Shown in pieces: positions 8,809-18,346 of a stretch of 64,000 nt of DNA (position 1 is the first letter of the stretch; each line of letters begins with the position of its first letter). Origin of the DNA: JADHLK01 sp038131695. Its GTDB lineage: Bacteria > Pseudomonadota > Alphaproteobacteria > Puniceispirillales > Puniceispirillaceae. Where the stretch lies: NCBI GenBank assembly GCA_038131695.1, contig JAYPQA010000020.1, positions 1 through 64,000 of the forward strand, given 5' to 3'. A model generated the notes under the pieces. It saw nothing but the letters and a program-made list of their open reading frames with translations. It was not told the origin of the DNA and did no database searches. The translations under genes and the position numbers were made by a program.

Positions 8809-9975
8809 TCAGGAATTCCCGTCTTTTTCCGGCACCGCAAAAATCTGGTTCGGGTAAATCAAATCCGGATCGTCAATCGACCCCGGATTGGCCCGCACAA
8901 TATCCACATAGCGCACCCCCTTGCCATAGCTGCGGAAGGCGATACGCCAGAGCATATCCCCTTTCTGGATAACCACCAGCTCACTGCCATCCCGGCCCAA
9001 CGCGATACGCTTTGCAGATAATGGCAGGCGGGCTTGCGCCAGAACCGCCCCGGACGCATCTAGCAAATCCGCTTCCAGCAGGGCCGTTTTATCCCCCAGC
9101 TGGCTGATATCGGCCAGCCAAGACCAGCTGCCATCGCTGTCCGGGAGCAGACTGTCAGATGCCTGATTGGCCAGCCTCGCCTCAATCTGTGCGCCGCCAC
9201 GCGCCCGGCCCTGAATACGCAAACGATCCCCTTCCAGCCAGAACAGGCTGCGAATCTGGATCAGCGGCAGCAGATTTCCCGGCACAGAAGCCGTTTCCGC
9301 CTCTTGCCCGGCCAGTTTTGCAGATGGTTCTGCCGCGGGCTGATCAGGTGTCTGGATCAGCTTTGGCACCGCTTTTTCATCTTGCGGGACCAGCGCCACC
9401 AGCGGGGTCTGTTTCTCAGCCTCAGGCCGCTTTTCGGCAATTTCAACAATAATGGCCGCATCTGCCACCGCTTGCTGTCCATCCGGGCCGATCATTTGCA
9501 AAGTCAGCAGATGACTGCCCGGGCTGAGCGGTTCCGGCACGATAGCAACCCATTCGCCATTCTTGTCAGCCTGGCTGCGGACCATACTCGTCTCCCCCTC
9601 AGAAATGATGATTTCCGCCTCTGGCAAGCTGCTGCCCGCGATGACCGCATAGCCATCCGGGTCCACCCGCACCACGGACAGCTCGATAAAGGGCTGCGGG
9701 GCGGCCGCTTCTTCTGAAGCCGCTTCTTTCGGGGCCGTTTCTTCTGGGGCCGCTTTTTCTGGGGCTGCTTCTCCAGCCGGTGTCGGCGCAGCGGGCGCTT
9801 CCGGCTTGCTGTCTGCCTCAGGGGTCTTGGCAGGCGGGCTGGTTTCGCGGGCCGCGCTGACCGCCTCTTGTTCCTGCTGGACAGGCTCCGGGACCGGCTG
9901 CAACAAGGTCCAGCCCAGAGACAGGGTGGCCAAAGCCGCCCCGGCCAATAACAGCATTAACGCCTTCTTGTTCAT
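8809..9975 (-). CDS. LysM domain envelope protein
   Basis: A protein of 388 residues with one N-terminal membrane anchor or signal sequence (ALMLLLAGAALATLSLGW). A long Pro/Glu/Ala-rich linker with repeated EKAAPEETAPKEAASEEAA-type units follows. Then come Ig-like or carbohydrate-binding-like beta segments (GYAVIAGSSLPEAEI; GEWVAIVPEPLSPGSHLL) and a C-terminal LysM domain (VIQKGDMLWRIAFRSYG to LIYPNQIFAVP). LysM domains bind peptidoglycan, so this is probably a periplasmic wall-binding protein. It heads the operon with the PSD-like and CDP-alcohol transferase genes and is divergent from the LOG gene. The specific role is unknown. Confidence 0.85.
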   Translation of the reverse strand: MNKKALMLLLAGAALATLSLGWTLLQPVPEPVQQEQEAVSAARETSPPAKTPEADSKPEAPAAPTPAGEAAPEKAAPEETAPKEAASEEAAAPQPFIELSVVRVDPDGYAVIAGSSLPEAEIIISEGETSMVRSQADKNGEWVAIVPEPLSPGSHLLTLQMIGPDGQQAVADAAIIVEIAEKRPEAEKQTPLVALVPQDEKAVPKLIQTPDQPAAEPSAKLAGQEAETASVPGNLLPLIQIRSLFWLEGDRLRIQGRARGGAQIEARLANQASDSLLPDSDGSWSWLADISQLGDKTALLEADLLDASGAVLAQARLPLSAKRIALGRDGSELVVIQKGDMLWRIAFRSYGKGVRYVDIVRANPGSIDDPDLIYPNQIFAVPEKDGNS

Positions 9976-10119
9976 GCGACACCCCCGCTTGTGCCCTGCT
10001 GATTGGATGCAGCCCGGCCGGACAGGACCGGACCGGCTGTCATGTTCTTTTATTATGAACCATGCTACTGTGTGACAGACAAGAAGACAATCTCTACAAA
10101 CAGGTCAGGAGTATGGCTG

Positions 10120-10671
10120 ATGACAGCCTTGTGTATCTTTGCCGGGGCCTCTTCCGGAAATAACCAGCTCTTTATCGATCAGGCATCAGAACTGGGCCAG
10201 CGCCTGGCCAGGCGCGGCTATGATCTGGTCTATGGGGGCGGGCGCACCGGCATGATGGGGGCCTTTGCAGATGGCGCGATCAGCGCTGGCGGCGAGGTCA
10301 CCGGCATCATCCCGCAATTTCTGGAGGATCGGGAAATCAGCCACACAGATGTCAGCCAGCTGGTGATCACCAATTCCATGCATGAGAGAAAGGCGCGGAT
10401 GTATCAAGGGGCCTCTGCTTTCGTCATTCTGCCGGGCGGGCTGGGCACGCTGGATGAAACAATGGAAGTGATGACCTGGATTCAGCTGGGGCTAATGAAG
10501 GCCGAGATATTTATTCTGGATCTGGATGAGTATTGGCAGCCTCTGACCGGGATGCTGGAGCATATTGTGGCGCGCGGTTTCATGCATTCTGCCAAGCTGG
10601 ATTTCGTGCATTGGGCCAAAGAGGCCCGCGAGCTGGAGAAATTGCTGGAAAGACGCTGCCCGGCCTCTTGA
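10120..10671 (+). CDS. LOG family protein (TIGR00730-type nucleoside monophosphate hydrolase)
   Basis: Rossmann-like protein of the LOG family, whose members release the base from nucleoside 5'-monophosphates, including cytokinin ribotides. The signature motif is PGGLGTLDE, with YGGGRTGMMG before it and the conserved arginine in MHERKARM. The start at 10120 is supported by AGGAG eight bases upstream and gives 183 residues, the normal length. An in-frame start at 10003 would add a non-homologous tail. It is followed after 95 bp by icd on the same strand. Whether the physiological substrate is a cytokinin or another nucleotide cannot be told. Confidence 0.88.
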   Translation: MTALCIFAGASSGNNQLFIDQASELGQRLARRGYDLVYGGGRTGMMGAFADGAISAGGEVTGIIPQFLEDREISHTDVSQLVITNSMHERKARMYQGASAFVILPGGLGTLDETMEVMTWIQLGLMKAEIFILDLDEYWQPLTGMLEHIVARGFMHSAKLDFVHWAKEARELEKLLERRCPAS

Positions 10672-10766
10672 TAAATCGCGCTGGCTGGCCTAGAAACAGG
10701 CTGCAATCAGCCAAGATTCAAGGCCGAATTCACTGTGACAGGAAATTGCTCGGGGGCATTTTAACA

Positions 10767-11984
10767 ATGGCAAAAATCAAGGTAGCCAATCCAATCGTTG
10801 AGATGGACGGGGATGAAATGACCCGCATCATCTGGCAGAAAATCAAGGACAAGCTGATCCATCCCTATCTGGATATTGATCTGAAATATTATGATCTGGG
10901 AATGGAAGCACGCGATGCGAGCGATGATCAAATTACCATTGATGCCGCCAATGCCATCAAGGAACACCGGGTCGGGGTCAAATGCGCGACCATCACCCCG
11001 GATGAGGCACGGGTTGAGGAATTCGGCCTGAAGAAAATGTATCGCTCTCCAAACGGAACGATTCGCAATATTCTGGGCGGCACCGTCTTTCGCCAGCCCA
11101 TCATCGCCAGCAATGTGCCGCGCCTGGTTCCCGGCTGGACAAAGCCGATTGTGATTGGCCGCCATGCCTTTGGGGATCAGTATCGGGCAACGGATATGGT
11201 GCTGGACCAGCCGGGCAAGCTGACCCTAACCTTCCAGCCTGCAGATGGCAGCCCGGCCACCAGCCATGAAGTGTTTGACTTCCCCGGCGGCGGCGTGGCG
11301 ATGGCCATGTATAATCTGGATGAGAGCATCCGCGGCTTTGCCCGGGCGTGCATGAATTACGGGCTGGATTTGGGCTGGCCGGTCTATCTGTCCACCAAGA
11401 ACACGATCATGAAAGCCTATGATGGCCGCTTCAAGGATTTGTTCGAAGAGGTATTTGAAGCCGAATTCAAGGATAAATTCGCCGCTGCCGGCATCACTTA
11501 TGAACATCGTCTGATTGATGACATGGTCGCCTGTGCGCTGAAATGGGAAGGCGGCTTTGTCTGGGCCTGCAAGAATTATGATGGGGATGTGCAATCCGAT
11601 ACCGTCGCCCAGGGCTTTGGCTCGCTGGGGCTGATGACCTCGGTTCTGATGACCCCGGATGGCCAGACCGTTGAGGCAGAAGCCGCCCATGGCACGGTCA
11701 CCCGCCATTATCGCCAGCACCAGCAGGGCAAGCAAACCTCTACCAACCCGATTGCCTCTATCTTTGCCTGGACCAGAGGGCTAACCTACCGGGCGCGTTT
11801 TGATGACACGCCAGAGGTGGAAAAATTCGCCGCCCGGCTGGAAAAAATCTGTGTCAGCTCAGTGGAAAGCGGCAAGATGACCAAGGATCTGGCCCTGCTG
11901 ATCGGGCCTGAGCAACCCTTCCAGACCACAGATGAATTTCTTGATACGCTGGACCAGAATCTGCAAAAGGCGATGGCCAGCTAA
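10767..11984 (+). CDS. icd: NADP-dependent isocitrate dehydrogenase
   Basis: TCA-cycle enzyme that converts isocitrate to 2-oxoglutarate and CO2 with NADP. The protein has 405 residues and belongs to the eukaryotic-like homodimeric subfamily common in Alphaproteobacteria (MAKIKVANPIVEMDGDEMTR). The substrate motif SPNGTIRN, the metal-binding aspartates (LIDDMVA, NYDGDVQSD) and the NADP-site region (EAAHGTVTRHY) are all present. The ATG at 10767 agrees with family starts; the ribosome site is a weak G-rich run. Convergent with alaS, 36 bp apart. Confidence 0.97.
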   Translation: MAKIKVANPIVEMDGDEMTRIIWQKIKDKLIHPYLDIDLKYYDLGMEARDASDDQITIDAANAIKEHRVGVKCATITPDEARVEEFGLKKMYRSPNGTIRNILGGTVFRQPIIASNVPRLVPGWTKPIVIGRHAFGDQYRATDMVLDQPGKLTLTFQPADGSPATSHEVFDFPGGGVAMAMYNLDESIRGFARACMNYGLDLGWPVYLSTKNTIMKAYDGRFKDLFEEVFEAEFKDKFAAAGITYEHRLIDDMVACALKWEGGFVWACKNYDGDVQSDTVAQGFGSLGLMTSVLMTPDGQTVEAEAAHGTVTRHYRQHQQGKQTSTNPIASIFAWTRGLTYRARFDDTPEVEKFAARLEKICVSSVESGKMTKDLALLIGPEQPFQTTDEFLDTLDQNLQKAMAS

Positions 11985-11991
11985 ACTGTTT

Positions 11992-12019
11992 GGCCATCCA
12001 GCTGACAGGCTGGCGGGCC
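11992..12019. terminator. Possible bidirectional hairpin between icd and alaS
   Basis: Nested repeats GGCC/GGCC and CCAGC/GCTGG form a hairpin in the 36-bp convergent gap. There is no T run, so terminator function is uncertain. Confidence 0.3.
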
Positions 12020-12020
12020 G

Positions 12021-14672
12021 CTAGCTCAGCAAATCGCGCACCGCGCTGAGAGCCGCCTCAGCAGCCGCGGCATCAGGCCCGCCTGCCTGGGCCATGTCCG
12101 GGCGCCCGCCGCCGCCCTTGCCGCCCAGTGCTGCAGAAGCGGCCCGGACCAGAGCCACCGCATCCACTTCCCCGCCCAGATCGCTGCTGGTTGCGGCAAC
12201 CGCTGAGGCTTTGCCGGCTTCGGTTGCGATCAGGCAGATAACCGTCTTTTCGGCATTTTGGCGCAGCTGATCGGCCATGGCTTTCAGCTCTTTGGCCGGC
12301 ATATCAGGCAGGATTTTGCCAATAAAGGAGACCGCGCTGATTTGCTCAGCAGCCGGGCCCGATGCCTGACCGCCGCCGGTTGCCAGCTTCTGGCGCAGCT
12401 GGCCAAGCTCGCGTTCCAGCTTGCGGCGTTCTTCCAGCAGCTGGCTGATGCGGGCGGGCAGCTGGTCTGCTGAGGCTTTCAGCAAGCCGGACGCCTCGGC
12501 CAGCAGCGTATCACGCGTGCTGAGCCAATCCAGAGCCCCGGCATGGGTTACCGCCTCAATCCGGCGCACCCCGCCAGCCACGGCCGATTCAGAGATAATT
12601 TTCAGCAAGGCAATATCACCCGTGCGGCTGACATGGGTGCCGCCGCACAGCTCCACCGACCAGGCGGCCCGGTTTGGATGGTCTGGATCGTCTGCCGCGC
12701 CGCCCATCTGCACCACCCGCACCTCATCACCGTATTTTTCGCCGAACAGGGCCAGCGCCCCCTCTTCCGTCGCCTGTTGCGGGGTCATGATGCGGGTGCT
12801 GACCTCAGCATTCAGGCGAATCCGCTGATTGGCCAGCTGCTCAATCTGCTGCAATTCTGCGGCACTGACAGCCTTGGCATGGCTGAAATCAAAACGCAGC
12901 CGATCCGCCGCTACCAGAGAGCCTTTCTGGGCCACATGATCGCCCAGCGTCTGGCGCAAGGCTTCATGCAGCAGATGGGTGGCACTGTGATTGGCCCGCA
13001 AGCGGTCACGGCGGGCTGCATCCACGCTCAGCATGACTGGCTGGCCGACCGCCAGCTGCCCCTCTATCACTTCCGCATGATGGAAAAACAGGCCAGCTGT
13101 CTTGGTGGTATCGGTGATGCGGGCTCGCCCGTCCGGCCAGCTCAACTCTCCGGTATCTCCGACCTGGCCGCCTGATTCGGCATAAAAGGGTGTCTGGTTA
13201 ACGGTGATCAGGATTTTGCTGCCCGCTCCGGCCTCGTCAACCGGCTTTTCAGCCTCTACCAGCCCGGTTATCACCGCTTCGGCTTGCAGCCCGGCATAGC
13301 CCAGAAATTCGGTCGGGCCCAGCTGATCAGCCAGCTCCAGCAGCAAGCGCTGATCCGCCTGTTCCCCGGAACCGGCCCAGGCAGCGCGTGCCGCCTCTTT
13401 CTGGGCGGCCATCGCCGCATCAAAACCGGCCTGATCCACTGACCAGCCATGGCCGCGCAGATAATCTTGTGTCAAATCGAGCGGAAATCCAAAAGTATCA
13501 TAGAGGCGAAAGGCGGTCTCACCATCCAGCCTGCCGCCTGCCTGCTGGCCATCCAGCCGATCATTGAGGATTTTCAGCCCCCTTGCCAGCGTTTCCTTGA
13601 AGCGGGTTTCCTCCAGCTGCAGGGTTTCAGTGATCAGCGCCTCAGCGCGCACCAACTCTGGATAATGGCTGCCCATCTCGCGGGTCAGGGCGGGGACCAG
13701 CTGATACATTACCGGATCGCCGCAGCCCAGCTGGTGCAAATGGCGCATCGCCCGCCGCATAATCCGGCGCAGCACATAGCCGCGCCCCTCATTCGATGGC
13801 AGCACCCCGTCCGCTATCAAAAACCCGGCTGAGCGCAAATGATCGGCCACCACCCGGTGCGAGACATTCTTTTCCCCGTCCGGGTCGGTATGGGAGACCG
13901 CGGCTGAGGCCTCAATCAGCGCGCGCATCAGGTCAATATCATAATTATCATGCTTGCCTTGCATCACGGCTGCTATCCGCTCCAGCCCCATGCCGGTATC
14001 AATGGAGGGGCGCGGCAAATCCAGCCGCTCTGATTCGGTCTGCTCATATTGCATGAAAACCAGATTCCAGATCTCAATAAACCGGTCGCCATCCTCATCC
14101 GGGCTGCCCGGCGGGCCGCCCGCAATATCCGGCCCGTGATCATAGAAAATCTCCGAACAGGGGCCGCAGGGGCCGGTATCACCCATCGACCAGAAATTAT
14201 CAGAGGTTGCGATACGGATGATCCGCTCATCCGGCAGGCCGGCAATCTGGGCCCAAAGGCGAGCGGCTTCCTCATCTTCGTGATAGATGGTGACCAGCAG
14301 CTTGTCTTTGGGCAGGCCGAATTCAGCCGTGATCAGCTCCCAGGCCTGGCTGATCGCCTGTTCCTTGAAATAATCGCCAAAGGAAAAATTCCCCAGCATT
14401 TCAAAAAAAGTATGATGGCGGGCAGTATAGCCAACATTTTCCAAATCATTATGCTTGCCGCCAGCGCGCACGCATTTTTGTGAGGTCACAGCCCGGCTGT
14501 AATCGCGCCGTTCCAGCCCGGTAAAGACATTCTTGAACTGCACCATGCCGGAATTGGTGAACATCAGCGTGGGATCATTTTGCGGGACCAGCGGGCTGGA
14601 GGCGACCTCGGTATGGCCACCGCGCACAAAATAGTCCAGAAAATGGCTGCGAATTTCGCTGACAGATGTCAT
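12021..14672 (-). CDS. alaS: Alanine--tRNA ligase
   Basis: Charges tRNA-Ala with alanine and edits mischarged serine or glycine. A full-length 883-residue enzyme. The N-terminal class II catalytic core begins with SEIRSHFLDYFVRGGH and includes TGMGLERIAAVMQ. The editing domain has the zinc-site motifs HSATHLLHEAL and CGGTHVSRTGDI. The C-terminal domain ends in a glycine-rich GGKGGGGRPDMAQAGG segment. It lies downstream of recA with 244 bp between them, so it probably has its own promoter. Its cognate tRNA-Ala gene is elsewhere in this window (45306-45381). Confidence 0.98.
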   Translation of the reverse strand: MTSVSEIRSHFLDYFVRGGHTEVASSPLVPQNDPTLMFTNSGMVQFKNVFTGLERRDYSRAVTSQKCVRAGGKHNDLENVGYTARHHTFFEMLGNFSFGDYFKEQAISQAWELITAEFGLPKDKLLVTIYHEDEEAARLWAQIAGLPDERIIRIATSDNFWSMGDTGPCGPCSEIFYDHGPDIAGGPPGSPDEDGDRFIEIWNLVFMQYEQTESERLDLPRPSIDTGMGLERIAAVMQGKHDNYDIDLMRALIEASAAVSHTDPDGEKNVSHRVVADHLRSAGFLIADGVLPSNEGRGYVLRRIMRRAMRHLHQLGCGDPVMYQLVPALTREMGSHYPELVRAEALITETLQLEETRFKETLARGLKILNDRLDGQQAGGRLDGETAFRLYDTFGFPLDLTQDYLRGHGWSVDQAGFDAAMAAQKEAARAAWAGSGEQADQRLLLELADQLGPTEFLGYAGLQAEAVITGLVEAEKPVDEAGAGSKILITVNQTPFYAESGGQVGDTGELSWPDGRARITDTTKTAGLFFHHAEVIEGQLAVGQPVMLSVDAARRDRLRANHSATHLLHEALRQTLGDHVAQKGSLVAADRLRFDFSHAKAVSAAELQQIEQLANQRIRLNAEVSTRIMTPQQATEEGALALFGEKYGDEVRVVQMGGAADDPDHPNRAAWSVELCGGTHVSRTGDIALLKIISESAVAGGVRRIEAVTHAGALDWLSTRDTLLAEASGLLKASADQLPARISQLLEERRKLERELGQLRQKLATGGGQASGPAAEQISAVSFIGKILPDMPAKELKAMADQLRQNAEKTVICLIATEAGKASAVAATSSDLGGEVDAVALVRAASAALGGKGGGGRPDMAQAGGPDAAAAEAALSAVRDLLS

Positions 14673-14811
14673 GGCTGGACCACCCCCGATGCTGCTTGCT
14701 CAACACTCACTCTCATTGGAACAGCAGCGGGCCGGAAGGGCGCACAGGCTGGGCCTGCCGCTTTCTGGCCAATTCTGGCTGTTCTGCTAACCTGATTTAG
14801 AGCAGATAGGC

Positions 14812-14850
14812 AAAAAAATCCAGAGAGGCTTTTCGCCTGTCTGGATTTCT
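14812..14850 (-). terminator. Rho-independent terminator of recA
   Basis: A 14-bp stem with one G-G mismatch (14816-14829 with 14835-14848, 5-base loop) is followed on the minus strand by a run of seven T residues. It lies about 70 bp beyond the recA stop codon. Confidence 0.8.
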
Positions 14851-14916
14851 TGCTCACATACGGGCTATGCCGGGCCCTGGCGAGGTCTGTCCTGAGGGCA
14901 CCCTCTGGCCCGCGCT

Positions 14917-16035
<1,119 letters not shown>

Positions 16036-16143
16036 TTCTGCCTCCATCCTGCAAAAATTTGTCTCACAAGTCCACTTGTTACCGCCCTGTCTGCGTTAGC
16101 GCCTGTTATCTGCGCCTATTACCTGCACCGGGAACCTGCTTGT

Positions 16144-16172
16144 GATTAGTGTTCTGTTTCTGTTCTTGTCAC
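16144..16172 (-). promoter_or_regulatory. Candidate recA promoter
   Basis: On the minus strand GTGACA (16167-16172) and CTAATC (16144-16149) are separated by 17 bases. The hexamers are weak matches, but the spacing is ideal and the SOS box fills the spacer, which suits repression by LexA. Confidence 0.45.
16151..16165. promoter_or_regulatory. LexA (SOS) box, GTTC-N7-GTTC
   Basis: GTTCTGTTTCTGTTC is a perfect match to the direct-repeat LexA operator known from Alphaproteobacteria. It lies upstream of recA, between the proposed -35 and -10 hexamers. Confidence 0.85.
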
Positions 16173-16253
16173 TATGATCGGCTTTTGTTCGCAAGGCAAG
16201 AAAAAAATTTACACGGCCAAACAATAAATTAACCAGCTGTTTTTTGATGCTAT

Positions 16254-16976
16254 TTAGGCTGTCTGAAAGGGAAAGCTGAGGGAAAAATGCGCGCCTTTTG
16301 AAGCAGGCTGGCAGGAAATTGTCCCCTGCCAGAAAGCCGCCAGCCTTTGCACGGCGGGCAAGCCATGTCCGCGCAGTTTGCCGGGGCGGGTGGAAATGCC
16401 CGGCTCAAACAGGGTATCGTGAATATCAGCCGCGATTCCCGGCCCGTTATCCTGAATATGGAGCTGCAGCTGGCCGGGTTGCTGGGTCAGCCAGAGGGTG
16501 ATGCGGGCCTGCCCGTCAGGATGTTTCTCATGCTCCAGCAACGCCTCAACCGAATTGCGCACCAGCTGGATAAGGGCGCGCTTGAAATAATCGGGAATAA
16601 CCGAGATCGAGCCAGCAGGCAAATCTGCCGGGCGGCGCAAGCTAAGCTCAATCCCCTCGCCCGCCAGCAGGCGCAGCATGGTCAGCTGATCGCGCACCAG
16701 CCGCAGAAAATCTGTCGGCGCAAAGAGCACAACCGGCGGCGGCTGGGCAATCGGCTCTTGCAGCTCCAGCCCGATAGACACCACCGATTTGAGATGGTCA
16801 GCCAGCAGTTCAATCCGTTTTTGCAAGTCCGGGCGGGCGCTCAACTCCCCTTGCAGCTGCTCAAAATGAATCATCAAGATGGTCAGGTAATTATTCAGAT
16901 CATGGGTCAGCTGCCGAATATCCGCCTTGCCGGACGGGGCGGCCTTTTTGCCTGGCTGCTCTGCGTTCTGTTCCAT
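16254..16976 (-). CDS. Soluble sensor histidine kinase-like protein
   Basis: A 240-residue protein with a dimerisation/phosphoacceptor helix (LTHDLNNYLTILMIHFEQL; candidate His near residue 25) and a C-terminal HATPase_c domain. In the latter the N box is LVRNSVEALLEH, the G1 box DNGPGI and the G2 box GHGLPAV. There is no membrane segment and no sensor domain. The HDLNN form of the H box is typical of kinases acting on chromosomally unlinked partners. No response regulator is adjacent; ctrA is about 1.4 kb away, beyond dksA. The ATG at 16976 with AGAGGA is preferred over a TTG at 17042. The partner and signal are unknown. Confidence 0.82.
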   Translation of the reverse strand: MEQNAEQPGKKAAPSGKADIRQLTHDLNNYLTILMIHFEQLQGELSARPDLQKRIELLADHLKSVVSIGLELQEPIAQPPPVVLFAPTDFLRLVRDQLTMLRLLAGEGIELSLRRPADLPAGSISVIPDYFKRALIQLVRNSVEALLEHEKHPDGQARITLWLTQQPGQLQLHIQDNGPGIAADIHDTLFEPGISTRPGKLRGHGLPAVQRLAAFWQGTISCQPASKGAHFSLSFPFQTA

Positions 16977-17148
16977 GCCAATCCTCTTTTCCAAAAGCGC
17001 CTCTCGGCCTGCTCTGGCAGATAGATAAGGGGTGGCTGGCAAAGGTAACGGGTTGTTAAAGGTCAGAACGACACACCTTTATCACGATTGATGAAATTTT
17101 ATTGCGATTAATAAGTGCAGGCGAAGCAAAAAGAAACCTGGGCATCAG

Positions 17149-17190
17149 GGCCTTTTTTGCAACGGCGATTGCCGACTTGCAAAAAAGCCG
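17149..17190 (-). terminator. Hairpin with T runs on both arms after dksA
   Basis: GGCCTTTTTTGCAA (17149-17162) and TTGCAAAAAAGCC (17177-17189) form an almost perfect inverted repeat with a 14-base loop. Both arms contain a six-base T/A run, so it could stop transcripts on either strand. It lies about 50 bp downstream of dksA. Confidence 0.55.
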
Positions 17191-17203
17191 GCGGCCTGAT
17201 TTT

Positions 17204-17239
17204 GGCCTATCTGGCCGGGCTGGCCTATCTGGCCGGTCT
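17204..17239. repeat. 18-bp tandem duplication
   Basis: Two adjacent copies (17204-17221, 17222-17239) differ at one base. Each contains GGCC-N5-GGCC. The second copy runs into the dksA stop codon. Confidence 0.75.
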
Positions 17240-17783
17240 AATCGTCACGATGCACGCGTTCCATGCGTTCATGCTGCTCCTGGGCGTGCAGGCTGAGGGA
17301 GGCAATCGGCCGGGCTTCCAGCCGGGCGATGCTGATCGGATCGCCAGTTTCCTCGCAATAGCCGTAGCTGCCATCCTCAATCCGGCGCAAGGCCGCCTCA
17401 ATCTTTTGCAGCAATTTGCGCTCGCGGTCGCGGGTGCGCAGATCAAGGGCCGCGTTGCTCTCAATCTGGGCGCGGTCCATCTGATCCGGGCGATGCAGCG
17501 ATTCGCTCGAAAGGTTGGTCAGCGTTTGGCTGGCCTCAAACAGCAATTCCGCCCGCCAGCGCAGTAATTTCTGGCGGAAATATTCCAGCTGAACCGGATT
17601 CATAAAGGCTTCATCCTGACTGGGCCGGTAATCTGCTGGCAGGGTGCTGCTGGCCCCAGAGGCTGTTTTCTTTGACGCAGTTTTCTTTGAGGCCGTTTTC
17701 TTGGAACTCGTCTTGCGGGCACTTACTTTCTTGACAGCCGCTTTTGGGGCAGTCGCTTTTGGGGCGGCGGTTTTCTGGGTCAC
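17238..17783 (-). CDS. dksA: RNA polymerase-binding factor DksA
   Basis: Secondary-channel RNA polymerase regulator that acts with ppGpp. The coiled-coil region and globular domain are recognisable (EYFRQKLLRWRAELL, then RLEARPIASLSLHAQEQHE). Only the first of the four zinc cysteines remains (GYCEETGDP, then SLSLHA), as in many alphaproteobacterial DksA proteins. The protein begins with a Lys/Ala/Ser-rich tail of about 45 residues (SSKKTASKKTASKK). The GTG at 17783 has no ribosome site. A better start (ATG 17938 with GAAGGTG) lies upstream in another frame and runs into the same kind of tail, so the true gene probably begins there and is interrupted by a one-base frameshift. Confidence 0.88.
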   Translation of the reverse strand: MTQKTAAPKATAPKAAVKKVSARKTSSKKTASKKTASKKTASGASSTLPADYRPSQDEAFMNPVQLEYFRQKLLRWRAELLFEASQTLTNLSSESLHRPDQMDRAQIESNAALDLRTRDRERKLLQKIEAALRRIEDGSYGYCEETGDPISIARLEARPIASLSLHAQEQHERMERVHRDD

Positions 17784-17815
17784 CGCTTTTTTGACTGCTG
17801 CTTTTTTAGGGGCTG

Positions 17816-17938
17816 TTACTTTGCTGGCAGATTGGCTGTTTTCTTGGCAGCAGCCTGGCCAGGCCGCGCCTTTTGAGCCGCCGGTTGCTGTTTTTTATCC
17901 GCCGCTTTTCTGGAGCCGTCTGTCTTGCTCTGGGCCAT
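17816..17938 (-). pseudogene. dksA: Out-of-frame N-terminal segment of dksA
   Basis: A 40-codon reading frame that starts at an ATG with a good ribosome site (GAAGGTG) and encodes MAQSKTDGSRKAADKKQQ followed by further Lys/Ala-rich residues, ending at TAA. The composition matches the DksA tail, which continues in the neighbouring frame (SASKVTAPKKAAVKKAV). The simplest reading is one gene with a single-base indel between about 17816 and 17850; programmed -1 frameshifting is less likely. Confidence 0.6.
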
Positions 17939-18116
17939 GTCAACACCTTCGCTGTCGCAACGCTTTGCTGTGTCACCGGTTCGTCGCCTATTTACAGACA
18001 GCTGGCAGCCAGATCAAGCATCAATCAAAACCCGCTTCTGAGACCAGCCCGCACCCCCCATTCGCCCGCCAATCCGCCCCGCCCGGCGGAGGGCAAAGCC
18101 GCGCTGCGGGATAATC

Positions 18117-18131
18117 TTAATTTTTCCCTAA
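18117..18131 (+). promoter_or_regulatory. Candidate CtrA box 1 upstream of ctrA
   Basis: TTAA-N7-CTAA, one mismatch from the consensus TTAA-N7-TTAA, about 215 bp before ctrA. Suggests autoregulation. Confidence 0.4.
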
Positions 18132-18169
18132 TCACGCGATTGTGATTTGCCTCCGCAAATGCCCCCCCA

Positions 18170-18184
18170 TTAGGTTTATCTTAA
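18170..18184 (+). promoter_or_regulatory. Candidate CtrA box 2 upstream of ctrA
   Basis: TTAG-N7-TTAA, one mismatch from consensus, 53 bp (about five helical turns) from box 1 measured start to start. Confidence 0.4.
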
Positions 18185-18346
18185 AGTTTGGAGCTGTTTT
18201 CTGCTGCTTTTGTTCTCGCCCGGCAAGGTAACATTTTCAGGCAGCAGAAGACAGGTTCAGGCGGGCTATGATGCCGTTGGTTAAATATTTTTTGAGAGGG
18301 TGGCGCTGGGCCGGATGCGCTGGAGGCAGTTAAAAAGGAGTAATCG

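Larger units (their letters stand above)
17939..18346. other. 408-bp divergent region between dksA and ctrA
   Basis: No convincing gene here. The right half is AT-richer and holds two near-matches to the CtrA box, a dyad AATCAC-N6-GTGATT at 18130-18147, and an AAAGGAG ribosome site just before ctrA. No GANTC methylation site was found in it. Confidence 0.6.

Noticed and set aside
17816..17938. Separate small Lys-rich protein gene
   Set aside because: Its composition and position match the start of dksA; a frameshift explains it better.
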